The notes under the pieces were generated by a model. It ran no database searches. It was not told where the DNA came from and worked only from the letters and a program-made list of their open reading frames with translations. From positions 186,001 to 250,000 of the forward strand of contig NZ_LR699554.1 of the NCBI RefSeq assembly GCF_902459535.1: a DNA stretch of 64,000 nt, given 5' to 3'. Shown here in pieces: positions 33,273 through 41,760 of this stretch. This DNA is from Paraburkholderia dioscoreae. GTDB taxonomy: Bacteria > Pseudomonadota > Gammaproteobacteria > Burkholderiales > Burkholderiaceae. A program made the position numbers and the translations under genes. Each line of letters opens with the position of its first letter. Position 1 is the first letter of the stretch.

Positions 33273-34046
33273 TTAATGTGCGGGCTTGAAGCCGTATCTG
33301 GCGAGCACGGACTGTCCGGCCGGCGACAGCACGAAGTTGATGAACGCCTGTGCGTCCGCGGCGTGGTGGCTGCCTTCCACTTGCGCGATCGGATAGGTGA
33401 CCGGCGTTTGCGTCGGCACGTTCATTGCGACCTTGACCTTGTCCGGCATGACGGCGGCGTCGGTGCTGAACACGAAGCCGGCGTCGACTTCGCCACGCGA
33501 TACATAGTCGAGGCTTTGACGTACGTTCGACGCCAGCACGGCTTTCGCGCTCACGGCGTCCCATACGCCCGCAGCCTGCAGCGCGCCCTGTGCGTAACGG
33601 CCGATCGGCACGGAAGCCGGATCGCCGTACGCGACACGCTTAACGCTCGCCGATGTCAGATCGTTCAGGCTTGTCGGCGCAAAACGGCTGTCCGTCGGCA
33701 CGATCAGCACCAGCGAATTGGCGGCGAAGTCCTTGCGTGAGGCCGGTACGATCACTTTTTCGGCGACGGCCTTGTCCATTGCCTTCTGGTCCGCGGATGC
33801 GAACACGTCGGCGGGCGCGCCTTTGACGATCTGCTGCATCAGCACGTCGGAGGCACCGAAGTTCAGCAGCACCTTGGTGCCCGGATGCTGCTGCTCGAAC
33901 ACTTCGCTGACCGCCTTGAACGCGTTGGTCAGGCTGGCGGCGGCGGAGACCACCAGTTCGTCGGCGCGCGCATTGACGCTGACGGCGACGGAGACGACGC
34001 TGGCGACGAACAGCGCTTGCTTTAAAAGGCGGCGGGCGAGTGTCAT
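33273..34046 (-). CDS. modA: molybdate-binding periplasmic protein
   Basis: 257 residues. Signal peptide in residues 1-28 (LLKQALFVASVVSVAVSVNA, cleaved before RADELVVS or ADELVVS). The mature protein has the ModA ligand-site pattern: SAAASLTNAF with oxyanion-binding Ser residues, NFGASDVLMQQI, and the C-terminal AYGDPASVPIGRYAQ. Delivers molybdate (possibly tungstate) to ModBC. First gene of modABC; a ModE operator is 47-74 bases upstream of the ATG. Confidence 0.94.
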   Translation of the reverse strand: MTLARRLLKQALFVASVVSVAVSVNARADELVVSAAASLTNAFKAVSEVFEQQHPGTKVLLNFGASDVLMQQIVKGAPADVFASADQKAMDKAVAEKVIVPASRKDFAANSLVLIVPTDSRFAPTSLNDLTSASVKRVAYGDPASVPIGRYAQGALQAAGVWDAVSAKAVLASNVRQSLDYVSRGEVDAGFVFSTDAAVMPDKVKVAMNVPTQTPVTYPIAQVEGSHHAADAQAFINFVLSPAGQSVLARYGFKPAH

Positions 34047-34092
34047 AAAGGTCAGGAGGTCCGGGGAAACCGGATCAGTGGGTTAAAATGCT

Positions 34093-34120
34093 ATCGTAAT
34101 ATATGAAAGGTTATAACGGT
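34093..34120. promoter_or_regulatory. ModE operator upstream of modA
   Basis: ATCGTAATATA (34093-34103), 6-base spacer, GTTATAACGGT (34110-34120). Compared with the Escherichia coli ModE consensus ATCGCTATATA-N6/7-TATATAACGAT, it matches 9 of 11 and 8 of 11 bases. Position just ahead of modA and the presence of modE 3 kb away make this a strong assignment. Confidence 0.8.
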
Positions 34121-34180
34121 GGCCCACGATCGTTATTCAGCCGCGCACCTCAGGCGGTTCGTTCTACAGCGGAAGAGGAT

Positions 34181-34882
34181 TCAGGCGCGGGACGAATGCG
34201 GCGGCGCCAGCGTATTGAGTGTTTGCGACAACGGCGCCGTGGCCGGACGGACATCGCGCACGGCTTTCCACTTCGCGCGAATGAACGGCCGGTCGTGACC
34301 GGACACTTTCAGGGCGATATGCGTGACCCAGCGCTGCGTCGGCACGTGCACGCCGTGCATGACCAGCGCGAGCACCATCATGCTGGCAGCGACTGGCAGC
34401 GCCGACAGCCGGCCTGGCTCGGCATGCCACGCGAGACGGACGAACACCAGCGCCGCCAGCGCGCCGGTCAGACAGCCGGTAATGGCTTCCGACGGCGAAT
34501 GCGCGCTCAGCACCACCCGCGACAACCCCACCGCGATTCCCGCGGCAAGGCCGAGCACCACGCCGATCAGGCGAATGGCCGGACGCGCCGGCAACAGCAT
34601 GAGGAACAGCACGACCGGATAGACGGCAGTGGACAACATGGCGTGGCCGCTTACGCCGGTAAAGTCCAGTTCGCGTACGCCGACACCCCAGCCGAGAAAC
34701 GCCAGCTTCGTTACGGTCACGATGCCAATGGCCGCGCCAAGCAGCAGCAGCCAGCCCGCGGCCATGCGCCAGGTATAGCCGACCGCCAGCCACAACGCGA
34801 TGGCGAACGCGAGCGGCAGCGTGAGGCCGGCGCCGCCGAGGTTGGTGATCGAATACCAGAGGTGGGCAGGTAAATCGGGCAT
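34181..34882 (-). CDS. PAP2-family membrane phosphatase
   Basis: 233 residues from ATG 34882 (MPDLPAHLWYSITNLGG); the open frame reaches 35191, but that part is basic low-complexity sequence without family similarity. The phosphatase triad is visible: Lys at about 59 in TVTKLAFLGW, SGH at 78-80 (GVSGHAML) and SRVVLSAHSPSE at 121-132 (Arg and His), though Glu replaces the usual final Asp. Several membrane helices (LTLPLAFAIALWLAVGY, MAAGWLLLLGAAIGIVTV, AIRLIGVVLGLAAGIAVG). Likely hydrolyses lipid phosphates (phosphatidate, undecaprenyl pyrophosphate). Confidence 0.75.
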   Translation of the reverse strand: MPDLPAHLWYSITNLGGAGLTLPLAFAIALWLAVGYTWRMAAGWLLLLGAAIGIVTVTKLAFLGWGVGVRELDFTGVSGHAMLSTAVYPVVLFLMLLPARPAIRLIGVVLGLAAGIAVGLSRVVLSAHSPSEAITGCLTGALAALVFVRLAWHAEPGRLSALPVAASMMVLALVMHGVHVPTQRWVTHIALKVSGHDRPFIRAKWKAVRDVRPATAPLSQTLNTLAPPHSSRA

Positions 34883-35252
34883 GGCAAAAAGCGCGACCCA
34901 GGCCGCGTAGAATCGGGTTGGTAATGAGATAACGCGCGAGAGTCGCAACTCGCCGACTTTGAACAAGCCCGCACGTCGGAGATTCAACCGCCAGTATAGA
35001 CGGGTGCTGCAGCGCGGTCGCGCCGCGCGCGAGGCTTTTTGCTGTTGGGCGTGGGCTGCCGAACAAGCGGCAGCCGGGCGTTGCACAGGTTTGACGTCAG
35101 CTTTGCAGCAAGGTTCGCCGCGCGGCAATTTCGGTAGAGGGATGATGCGTCCGGGTTCCAGCATCGCATGAGGATTGGTGTTATTGTGCATTGCACAACG
35201 AAATTCTGTTCTACCGAACGGACCCTGTCCCTTTTTGCGAGGTTATCCGCCG

Positions 35253-36449
35253 ATGGCAAAAAGTCTATCGAAAATCTGGCTGCGCGGTTTCAAGCGGCTG
35301 CTCGCGATTCAAACCGAGCACGCTCGCACAACCACCAAGCGCACCACGACGCGACCGGCCCGGGCCGCCGCCGCCAAGCCGTCCACCAAGGTTCGTCCGC
35401 TCAAGCCGGCAGCGGCGGTGCGTGCGCCCGCCAAGCGCGAAGCGCCGCGCGCCGCCGCTCGCGAATCGCGTGTGCGTCCGCGTGCGTCGGCGTGGGCGAG
35501 CGGCTCGTGGACGCGCTCGTTCCACTCCGCGCCTGCCGCACCCGGTCGGCTCGTCAATCATCTTCAGTACGGCTTGTATGTGCCGGCGGGCCACGCGCTC
35601 GAGGCCATGCCGCTGGTGGTGATGCTGCACGGCTGCACGCAGTCGATCGATGAATTCGCCGAAGGTACGCGGATGAACGTGCTGGCCGACCGTTTCGGCT
35701 TTGCCGTGGTTTATCCGGAACAGTCGAAGCATGTGCATTCGCATCGCTGCTGGCATTGGTACGACGCCGGCGAAAGCGCCGGCGGGGCCGAAGCGCGCGC
35801 AGTGGTTTCGCTGGTGGACGCGCTGGTCGCGCAGTACGGTTTCGACGGCGAGCGAGTGTACGTCGCTGGAATCTCTGCTGGCGCGGGACTGACGGCGCTG
35901 CTGGCCGTCAAGTACCCCGAGCGCTTCGCGGCGGTCGCGCTGCATTCCGGCCCCGCTTTCGGCGAGGCTCATTCCGGCATTACGGCGATGGACGTGATGC
36001 GGCGCGGTGCGCGCCGTGAGCCGGCCGAACTGGTCGACGAAGCCGCCAACGTTGCCAATTATCCGGGCATGCCTGCCATCATCATCCACGGCGACGCCGA
36101 CCATGTGGTCGCACCGGTCAATGCGGACCAGTTGGCGGTGCAGTTTCTGCGCCTGAATCGCATCGTCGATGAAACCGGCGCGCGCAAATCCGGCGAAGTG
36201 CGCGAAGAGCGCAAGGGCGGCGTGGTCATGCGCGATTACGTGCGCGGCGGGCGGCGCATCGTGCGACTCTGTCGTGTGCAAGGGCTCGCTCATGCCTGGA
36301 GCGGCGGCGACGACGCGGTGCCGTTTCATTCCGCCAAAGGTCCGGATGCCAGCGCCATGGTGTGGGAGTTTTTCAGGCATCAGCGTCGCACGGGCGCCGG
36401 TCATATCGCGGAAGGCGCTACCACAGCCGCCACCGCAGGCGCGCGGTGA
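35253..36449 (+). CDS. PHB depolymerase-family esterase with basic N-terminal tail
   Basis: 398 residues. Residues about 95-365 are an alpha/beta-hydrolase of the PHB-depolymerase/feruloyl-esterase type: LVVMLHGCTQSIDEFAEGT (oxyanion HGCxQ), catalytic Ser in YVAGISAGAGLTALLA (GxSxG), HGDADHVV with Asp, and His in GLAHAWSGG. Residues about 20-85 are a Lys/Arg/Ala/Pro-rich tail (TTKRTTTRPARAAAAKPSTK), like histone H1 or PhaM-type tails. No signal peptide, so it is probably an intracellular, granule- or DNA-associated depolymerase or esterase. ATG 35253 has GAGG 10 bases upstream; upstream frame is noncoding. Confidence 0.85.
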   Translation: MAKSLSKIWLRGFKRLLAIQTEHARTTTKRTTTRPARAAAAKPSTKVRPLKPAAAVRAPAKREAPRAAARESRVRPRASAWASGSWTRSFHSAPAAPGRLVNHLQYGLYVPAGHALEAMPLVVMLHGCTQSIDEFAEGTRMNVLADRFGFAVVYPEQSKHVHSHRCWHWYDAGESAGGAEARAVVSLVDALVAQYGFDGERVYVAGISAGAGLTALLAVKYPERFAAVALHSGPAFGEAHSGITAMDVMRRGARREPAELVDEAANVANYPGMPAIIIHGDADHVVAPVNADQLAVQFLRLNRIVDETGARKSGEVREERKGGVVMRDYVRGGRRIVRLCRVQGLAHAWSGGDDAVPFHSAKGPDASAMVWEFFRHQRRTGAGHIAEGATTAATAGAR

Positions 36450-36490
36450 CATGGGAACAACACTTCGGAAAATGAATGCTGGTGCGTAAC

Positions 36491-36508
36491 TAGGGTTTTC
36501 CCTATAAT
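36491..36508 (+). promoter_or_regulatory. promoter with TAGGG-TTTT-CCCTA dyad before DUF3563 gene
   Basis: A dyad TAGGG-TTTT-CCCTA (36491-36504) overlaps a perfect -10 TATAAT (36503-36508). No -35 matching TTGACA is at the right spacing, so it may be activated, or the dyad may bind a repressor over the -10. Confidence 0.5.
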
Positions 36509-36558
36509 ACGGGTTATCCCTTAGGAGTTAACACCTAAATTCATTGTCGAGGTCGACC

Positions 36559-36738
36559 ATGTATCTGCTTAGCCGCCTGTTTCTGTTTCTGACCAAGTCG
36601 CCCGATCAACTCGCGAAAGAACGCGCCGACGCATTCCTCGCTGAAGCAACCGATCTGTACGATCTGGAATTCCGCATGCGCAAGCTCGACCGCGAGGCAA
36701 ATGTTCGCCAACCGTCGTGGATGAGCCAGCAGCACTAA
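36559..36738 (+). CDS. DUF3563 family protein
   Basis: 59 residues: MYLLSRLFLFLTKSPDQLAK at the start, then DAFLAEATDLYDLEFRMRKL, the family core. Small predicted cytosolic or membrane-associated helix protein of unknown function, common in Burkholderia. GAGG is 6-9 bases upstream of the ATG at 36559. It is alone and expressed from the promoter at 36503. Confidence 0.85.
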   Translation: MYLLSRLFLFLTKSPDQLAKERADAFLAEATDLYDLEFRMRKLDREANVRQPSWMSQQH

Positions 36739-37030
36739 ACTGCGCAAGTTAAAAGCATCGGCGCGTATCGAGACGCCGGTGTTTCGGGGTGAAGCACCCA
36801 AGTTGTCGCAGATCGTCGCTAGCGCTCAGACAGCCGCATTCAATTGCCGCAACGCGTGGTTCAACACTGCGGCGAACACCACCCCAAGCTGAAAAAAACG
36901 TATCAACAAGTCCGCCTGCCCAACCGTTTGTTTAAGCAGGCGCGAGCAGCGCCGGCAATCGGCTCATCCTTGAGTCTTCTTCAGACGTGCCGACGCGAAC
37001 AAAGCAAGGCGAAGCGACGTAAGCGGGCGC

Positions 37031-38530
37031 TCACTTGCCAAAGCGAGCCAGCGTGCGCGCCCTTGCTTCGGCGTGGTCCACGATCGGTGCCGGATAGTCT
37101 TTGCCCAACACCACACCGCATTCGGCGAGCCGTTCCGCGCCCGCCAGCCAGGGCGCATGAATCCACTTCGATGGCAGTTTCGCGAGTTGAGGCAAATAGC
37201 GCTTGATAAAGCGTCCTTCGGCGTCGAATTTTTCGGACTGCGTGACCGGATTGAAAATCCGGAAGTAGGGCTGCGCATCGCATCCCGTCGAAGCGGCCCA
37301 TTGCCAGCCGCCGTTATTCGCCGAGAAATCGAAGTCGTTTAACTGTTCAGCGAAGTACCGCTCGCCGAGCCGCCAGTCCACGCCCAGATCCTTGACCAGA
37401 AAACTCGCCGTCACCATCCGCAGGCGGTTGTGCATGTAGCCCGTGCGGTTCAGTTGCAGCATGGCGGCGTCGACCAGCGGGTAGCCCGTGCGTCCATCGC
37501 ACCATGCGGCGAACGCCTCGTCCGCTTCCGGGCCTTGCTCCCAGCGCAACCGGTCGTATTCCTCCTTGAACGACGCGCCGCGCGCCAGCCGCGGATGATG
37601 CGCGAGGATCATGAAGTAGAAGTCCCGCCAGATCAGCTCGGACAGCCACGTCGCCGAGCCTTGCCCGTCAGGTTGCAGCGACAATTCGTGGGCGAGGCGC
37701 GCGAGTGTGCGAATCGAGACTGTACCGAAGCGCAGATGTATCGACAGATAGCTCGGGCCCTTGGCGGCGGGAAAGTCGCGCCGGTCCGCGTAGCTGTCGA
37801 TGCGGGTCATGAAGTCGTCGAGCAGACGCTGCGCGCCGCTCATGCCTGTGGGCAGGCTCAACTCGCCCAGGTTGCTCGGCGCGAAGCCGAGTTGTTCGAG
37901 CGTCGGCAACTGGCGATCGAGCCTCGACGGCAAGGCGGCCAGATGCTTCGCGTACGTTTCCACGGGATACGGCTTCAGATCGAAGGTACTCAGTTGCCTG
38001 AGCCATGCGTTCCTGTACGGTGTGAACACCGTGAACGGTTTGCTCTGGCCGGTCAGCACCTCGTCACGCTCGAAAATCACCTGATCCTTGAACGTCAGCC
38101 ACTGGCGTCCGGCTTCGGCAAGCTGCTCCCGTACCGTCTCGTCGCGCTCGATTGCGACCGGCTCGTAGTCGTGATTCGCGAAAACCGCGTCCGCGCCGAG
38201 TTCATCGGCCAGCGTTGGCACCAGGTCGGCCGGATTGCCGTACAGCACGATCAGACCGCCGCCATCGGTGCGCAGTGCCTCGTCCAGTTCGCCAAGCGCC
38301 GCGAGAATGAACTCGATGCGCCGGTCCTGCGGCTGTGTGTCCGGATGACGGGCGTGCCAGGCGTCGACCAGCGGTTGCAGGATCGTCGTGTCGAACACGA
38401 ATACGCACCACACGCGCTCGCAATGCTTGAGCGCGTAGTAGAGCGCGGCGTTGTCCGTGTTGCGCAGGTCGCGGCGAAGCCAGACCAGCCCGGTATCGAA
38501 GGTGTCGTTCAGTCGTCGGACGCGTGTCAT
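37031..38530 (-). CDS. phrB: deoxyribodipyrimidine photolyase
   Basis: 499-residue DNA photolyase that repairs cyclobutane pyrimidine dimers with blue light. N-terminal alpha/beta antenna domain (GLVWLRRDLRNTDNAALYYA), C-terminal FAD domain with SIHLRFGTVSIRTL, WLSELIWRDFYFMIL, RTGYPLVDAAMLQL and NNGGWQWAASTGCDAQPYFR. The Trp residues of the electron-transfer chain lie in that region (WRDFYF, WQWAAS). ATG 38530 (MTRVRRLNDTF) is used; the frame is open to 38617 without family similarity. Usual length 470-500. Confidence 0.95.
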   Translation of the reverse strand: MTRVRRLNDTFDTGLVWLRRDLRNTDNAALYYALKHCERVWCVFVFDTTILQPLVDAWHARHPDTQPQDRRIEFILAALGELDEALRTDGGGLIVLYGNPADLVPTLADELGADAVFANHDYEPVAIERDETVREQLAEAGRQWLTFKDQVIFERDEVLTGQSKPFTVFTPYRNAWLRQLSTFDLKPYPVETYAKHLAALPSRLDRQLPTLEQLGFAPSNLGELSLPTGMSGAQRLLDDFMTRIDSYADRRDFPAAKGPSYLSIHLRFGTVSIRTLARLAHELSLQPDGQGSATWLSELIWRDFYFMILAHHPRLARGASFKEEYDRLRWEQGPEADEAFAAWCDGRTGYPLVDAAMLQLNRTGYMHNRLRMVTASFLVKDLGVDWRLGERYFAEQLNDFDFSANNGGWQWAASTGCDAQPYFRIFNPVTQSEKFDAEGRFIKRYLPQLAKLPSKWIHAPWLAGAERLAECGVVLGKDYPAPIVDHAEARARTLARFGK

Positions 38531-38644
38531 CAGGGAGGTGGATCGTTGAAACAGGGCGGATGACTGCGCTTTGGCCAACCGCAAGCGCAGCGAGCAACGG
38601 CACGACCCCTGTTGCACATTGCATGCCGCGTCCGCAAATTAGCA

Positions 38645-38680
38645 CAGCGCCCGCCCCTATTGTGCAGGGTGCGGGCGCTG
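38645..38680 (-). terminator. hairpin downstream of ohr
   Basis: CAGCGCCCGC (38645-38654) pairs with GCGGGCGCTG (38671-38680), 10 bp, with an inner CCCT/AGGG stem. It lies 69 bases after the ohr stop in the minus direction. No U-run follows. Confidence 0.55.
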
Positions 38681-38748
38681 TCTTTGGCAGGCGACGCGGT
38701 TTTCCGCGCCGCTTTAGCGATTCTTTAGCGCGGCATCGAGGCCGTAGC

Positions 38749-39168
38749 TTAGGCGATTTGCAGACGGACCGCGACGTTGTTGCGCGTGGCGTTCGAGTAC
38801 GGGCAAACCTGATGCGCCGCGTCGACCAGTTCCTTTGCCGCGTTTGCGTCGAGACCCGGCAGCGAGACGCGCAGGTCGATATCAAGCGCGAAGCCGCCCT
38901 TGTCATTCGGACCAATGCCGACTTCCGCGGTGACTTGCGTGTCTACCGGCAAAGCCTGTTTGTGCTGGCCGGCGACAAACTTCATTGCGCTCAGGAAACA
39001 CGCCGAGTAGCCAGCCGCGAACAGTTGTTCTGGATTCGTACCCGCCGCGCCGGTGCCGCCGAGTTCGCGCGGTGCCGCCAGTTTCACGTCCAATGCATTG
39101 TCCGACGACACCGCACGGCCGTCGCGGCCACCGGTGCTTGTTGCGCTTGCTTTGTAGAGGATGTTCAT
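38749..39168 (-). CDS. ohr: organic hydroperoxide resistance protein
   Basis: 139-residue OsmC/Ohr-type thiol peroxidase that reduces organic hydroperoxides using lipoylated proteins. Catalytic cysteines in YSACFLSAMKFVA (CxxA region, about residue 58) and VDAAHQVCPYSNA (about residue 122), plus the conserved Arg and Glu region near LAAPRELGG. Transcribed with its own promoter containing an OhrR operator; ohrR lies upstream on the same strand. Confidence 0.95.
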   Translation of the reverse strand: MNILYKASATSTGGRDGRAVSSDNALDVKLAAPRELGGTGAAGTNPEQLFAAGYSACFLSAMKFVAGQHKQALPVDTQVTAEVGIGPNDKGGFALDIDLRVSLPGLDANAAKELVDAAHQVCPYSNATRNNVAVRLQIA

Positions 39169-39266
39169 GATGCTGCTCCTTTGTCTGGGTTGTCAGGATC
39201 TGCGTGTTTGCCGCTCGTTGCTGGCCTGCCGTTCCGGCAGAGCGCCAATTGAGCGGGCATGTGACA

Positions 39267-39303
39267 AAGATAGTGTACAAATCATTTGTGTGCAAATGAT
39301 TTT
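39267..39303 (-). promoter_or_regulatory. ohr promoter with OhrR operator between -35 and -10
   Basis: On the minus strand -35 TTGCAC (39295-39290), 17-base spacer, -10 TATCTT (39272-39267). Within it a perfect dyad ATCATTTG-TGTG-CAAATGAT spans 39281-39300. The 31-base stretch from 39273 matches the ohrR promoter copy at 39816 at 22 positions. OhrR binding here would occlude RNA polymerase; oxidised OhrR would release it. Confidence 0.72.
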
Positions 39304-39342
39304 TCGCATCGTAGCGATAGCACGCGTTTTGGAGCCGCTGGG

Positions 39343-39795
39343 CTAGCGGTCCATGTAATCGGTGAGCGTGCCGCGCAGGCGCGTCAGGTCGTCACGCAAA
39401 CGCAGCAGAAATTCGGGTGTCTGCTGGGTCGCGCAGAAGATTTCGGCAGGCACTTCGCGCGCCTGGCGCTTGAGTGCCGAACCGGCCTTGGTGAGCCGGA
39501 TGTACACGAGACGCTCGTCCTCAACGCCGCGTACCCGCTCCACCAGACCCTGAGCTTCGAGCCGCTTGAGCAGTGGCGTGACCGTCGCCGAATCGAGGTT
39601 CAGGCGTGCCGCCATATCTTTGACCGTGACGTCGTCGCTCTCCCACAGCACCAGCATCGCGAGATATTGCGGATACGTCAGGCCGAGTCTGTCGAGCAGC
39701 GGCTTGTACGCCTTCGTCATGGCGAGCGAGGTCGAGTAGAGGGCGAAGCAGAGTTGCTCGTCGAGCGTGAAGGGCAAAGCCGGGCGCTGGGTCAT
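39343..39795 (-). CDS. ohrR: MarR-family organic hydroperoxide sensor/repressor
   Basis: 150-residue MarR-type repressor. The reactive Cys is in LDEQLCFALYSTSLAM near residue 18, as in OhrR. HTH region VKDMAARLNLDSATVTPLLK, with wing VRGVEDERLVYIRLT. C-terminal CATQQTPEFLLRLRDDL holds a second Cys, suggesting a two-Cys type. ATG 39795 (MTQRPALPF) is used; upstream frame is intergenic. Same strand and upstream of ohr, likely controlling both. Confidence 0.93.
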   Translation of the reverse strand: MTQRPALPFTLDEQLCFALYSTSLAMTKAYKPLLDRLGLTYPQYLAMLVLWESDDVTVKDMAARLNLDSATVTPLLKRLEAQGLVERVRGVEDERLVYIRLTKAGSALKRQAREVPAEIFCATQQTPEFLLRLRDDLTRLRGTLTDYMDR

Positions 39796-39809
39796 GATGC
39801 ATCTCGCAA

Positions 39810-39846
39810 AAAGTAGCGTGCAAATCGATTGCGCGCAAACTATTGT
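39810..39846 (-). promoter_or_regulatory. ohrR promoter with second OhrR operator
   Basis: On the minus strand -35 TTGCGC (39838-39833), 17-base spacer, -10 TACTTT (39815-39810), 15 bases before the ohrR ATG. The operator-like stretch 39816-39846 aligns with 39273-39303 (22 of 31 identical). The same promoter-operator layout at both genes supports autorepression by OhrR. Confidence 0.65.
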
Positions 39847-39926
39847 GCCGCAAATTGGCGCACGCTGACGAGTGCGGTGAGGTATTCCTGGAGCGGCGAG
39901 GGCAAGCGTCGCGATGGGGATCGGCG

Positions 39927-39959
39927 CCGGGGCGGCCGCTAGAATAGCGGCCGCCCCGG
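39927..39959 (-). terminator. GC hairpin after the BPSS1780-type gene
   Basis: A perfect 14-bp stem, CCGGGGCGGCCGCT (39927-39940), loop AGAAT, AGCGGCCGCCCCGG (39946-39959), begins 9 bases after that gene stop and ends its transcript side. No U tract, so intrinsic termination is uncertain. Confidence 0.6.
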
Positions 39960-39967
39960 AACGGGAA

Positions 39968-40774
39968 TCAAGCCGCTGGCGTGGTCGGCAGGTCCGGAGT
40001 CTCGGGTGTCTGCACGCCGAAGCAGCCGCGATAGGTTGCATAGAACGAGCAGTACAGCATGGTCGTGACGATCATCGTGGCGGGCATCAGGACCGCGAAC
40101 GCGAAGTCGCCGGCACCCAGCGCCTGCATCAGCGCGGACAGGCCGAGCGACACCGTTATCGCCACCGCGAACCATAGCGCGCCGAACACGACGAACGCGC
40201 CGCGGTTGCGCCAGCAACTGACGATGCTGAAGAACATTGCCTTGACGGGCGGCACGTCATGCCATGCGGTGAGAATCGGCGAGAACCAGAAAATCATTGC
40301 GACCGGAATGTAGAGCGCCAAAGCCGTGAGTACCGCCAGCGGAATATTGCTGTTGGCGATCGCGTCCTGGTCCATCGTGGCGCCACCGAGCATTACCTTC
40401 AGCAGCATGCCGCCGTCGGCCAGCGCCGAACCGGCCAGCACCAGCGCCATAGCGACGACATAGAGCACACCGAGCACCAGCAGCCGTTTGGCGACCACCG
40501 GCCCATACGAGTGAAAACCGTCCACCAGAATGGTCGGAAAGACCGGCTTGCCGGCGATCGTGTTGCGGCACGCCGCCATGAAACCGACTGCAACGCCCGG
40601 TATGAACGCCAGCGGCAGCACGCCACCGATCACCGGAATCTGCGAGACGAGCGTCATCACCAGCAGATAGGTGAAGAACAGCGTCAGGAACGCGAGCGGG
40701 TTCTTACGGAACAGCCAGATACCCTGCCGGAACCACACATAGCCGGCTTTCGCGGGGACTTCGATCAATTGCAT
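39968..40774 (-). CDS. BPSS1780-family membrane protein
   Basis: 268-residue integral membrane protein of a family common in Burkholderia. Starts VPAKAGYVWFRQGIWLFRKN, the family signature (W followed by a basic pair before the first helix). About six hydrophobic segments, e.g. FLTLFFTYLLVMTLVSQIPV and AVLTALALYIPVAMIFWFSP, with FSPILTAWHDVPPVKAMFF. Function unknown. Its start overlaps the thrB stop by 10 bases, so it is translationally coupled to thrB. Confidence 0.85.
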   Translation of the reverse strand: MQLIEVPAKAGYVWFRQGIWLFRKNPLAFLTLFFTYLLVMTLVSQIPVIGGVLPLAFIPGVAVGFMAACRNTIAGKPVFPTILVDGFHSYGPVVAKRLLVLGVLYVVAMALVLAGSALADGGMLLKVMLGGATMDQDAIANSNIPLAVLTALALYIPVAMIFWFSPILTAWHDVPPVKAMFFSIVSCWRNRGAFVVFGALWFAVAITVSLGLSALMQALGAGDFAFAVLMPATMIVTTMLYCSFYATYRGCFGVQTPETPDLPTTPAA

Positions 40775-41760
40775 GAGGTATGAATGCCTGGAAGTGCAAC
40801 GCCGGACAGGCGTTCGCGCAGGATGCGCTCGAAATGGCCGGGATCGTGCGGTTTGAGCAACTCGGCCGCGCGCGGCAAATGGAAATCATACAGGCGCGAG
40901 ACCCAGAAACGGTACGCGCCCGCGCGCAGCATGTCGCCCCAATGGCGGTTTTCTCCAGCGGTGAACGGGCGCACGGTCTGGTAGGCGCGCAGCATCGCTT
41001 CGGTGCGCGCTTCGTCGAGTTTGCCGGTGGCGAGGTCGACGCACCAGTCGTTGACCGTCACCGCCACGTCGAACAGCCACTTGTCGCAGCCCGCGAAATA
41101 GAAGTCGAAAAAACCGCCCAGGCGCACCTCGTGGCCCGTGCCGGGCGCGGCGTGGGCGAACATGGCATTGTCGCGGAACAGGTCGGCGTGGCATGGGCCT
41201 TCAGGCAGTGCGGCGTAATCGGCCGAGGCGAAAAAAGCTTCCTGGTACGCCAGTTCGGACGACAGCAGCTCGCGTTGCCCGCCTTCCAGAAACGGCAGGA
41301 TGGTCGGCACGGTTTCCTTCCACCACGGCAGGCTGCGCAGATTCGGTTGATAGGCCGGGTAGTCGCGTCCTGCCAGATGCATGCGCGCGAGCATCTGTCC
41401 GACCTCGATGCAGTGCTCGACGCCCGGCGCCAGCTCCGGTGCGCCTTCGAGCTTGGTCACGATGGCGGCGGGCTTGCCTTGCAACAGGCCGAACAGGGCG
41501 CCGTCTTCGCGTGGCATGGGGTCCGGCACCGGCACGCGGTGCGCGGCCAGATGCCGCATGAGATCGAGATAGAACGGCAGTTGTTCGGCCGTCAGCTTTT
41601 CGAAGATCGTGAGGACGTATTCGCCGCGCGTTGTCGTCAGAAAGAAGTTGCTGTTCTCAATACCGGAGGAGATGCCACGAAATTCGACGACGTCGCCGAG
41701 ATCGTAATGGCGCATCCATTCTGCAAGTTGGGGTTCAGTGACAGCGGTGAAGACAGCCAT
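40765..41760 (-). CDS. thrB: homoserine kinase (ThrB2, APH-like)
   Basis: 331-residue homoserine kinase of the aminoglycoside-phosphotransferase fold used in beta- and gammaproteobacteria (distinct from GHMP-type ThrB). It phosphorylates homoserine in threonine synthesis. Signatures: GISSGIENSNFFLTTTRGEY (phosphate-binding region), catalytic loop LPEGPCHADLFRDNAMF (HxDxxxxN), and GGFFDFYFAGCDKWLFDVAV (metal-binding Asp and end of fold). Upstream of it lies the DUF2782 gene with which it is often grouped; the start ATG 41760. Confidence 0.94.
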   Translation of the reverse strand: MAVFTAVTEPQLAEWMRHYDLGDVVEFRGISSGIENSNFFLTTTRGEYVLTIFEKLTAEQLPFYLDLMRHLAAHRVPVPDPMPREDGALFGLLQGKPAAIVTKLEGAPELAPGVEHCIEVGQMLARMHLAGRDYPAYQPNLRSLPWWKETVPTILPFLEGGQRELLSSELAYQEAFFASADYAALPEGPCHADLFRDNAMFAHAAPGTGHEVRLGGFFDFYFAGCDKWLFDVAVTVNDWCVDLATGKLDEARTEAMLRAYQTVRPFTAGENRHWGDMLRAGAYRFWVSRLYDFHLPRAAELLKPHDPGHFERILRERLSGVALPGIHTSCN

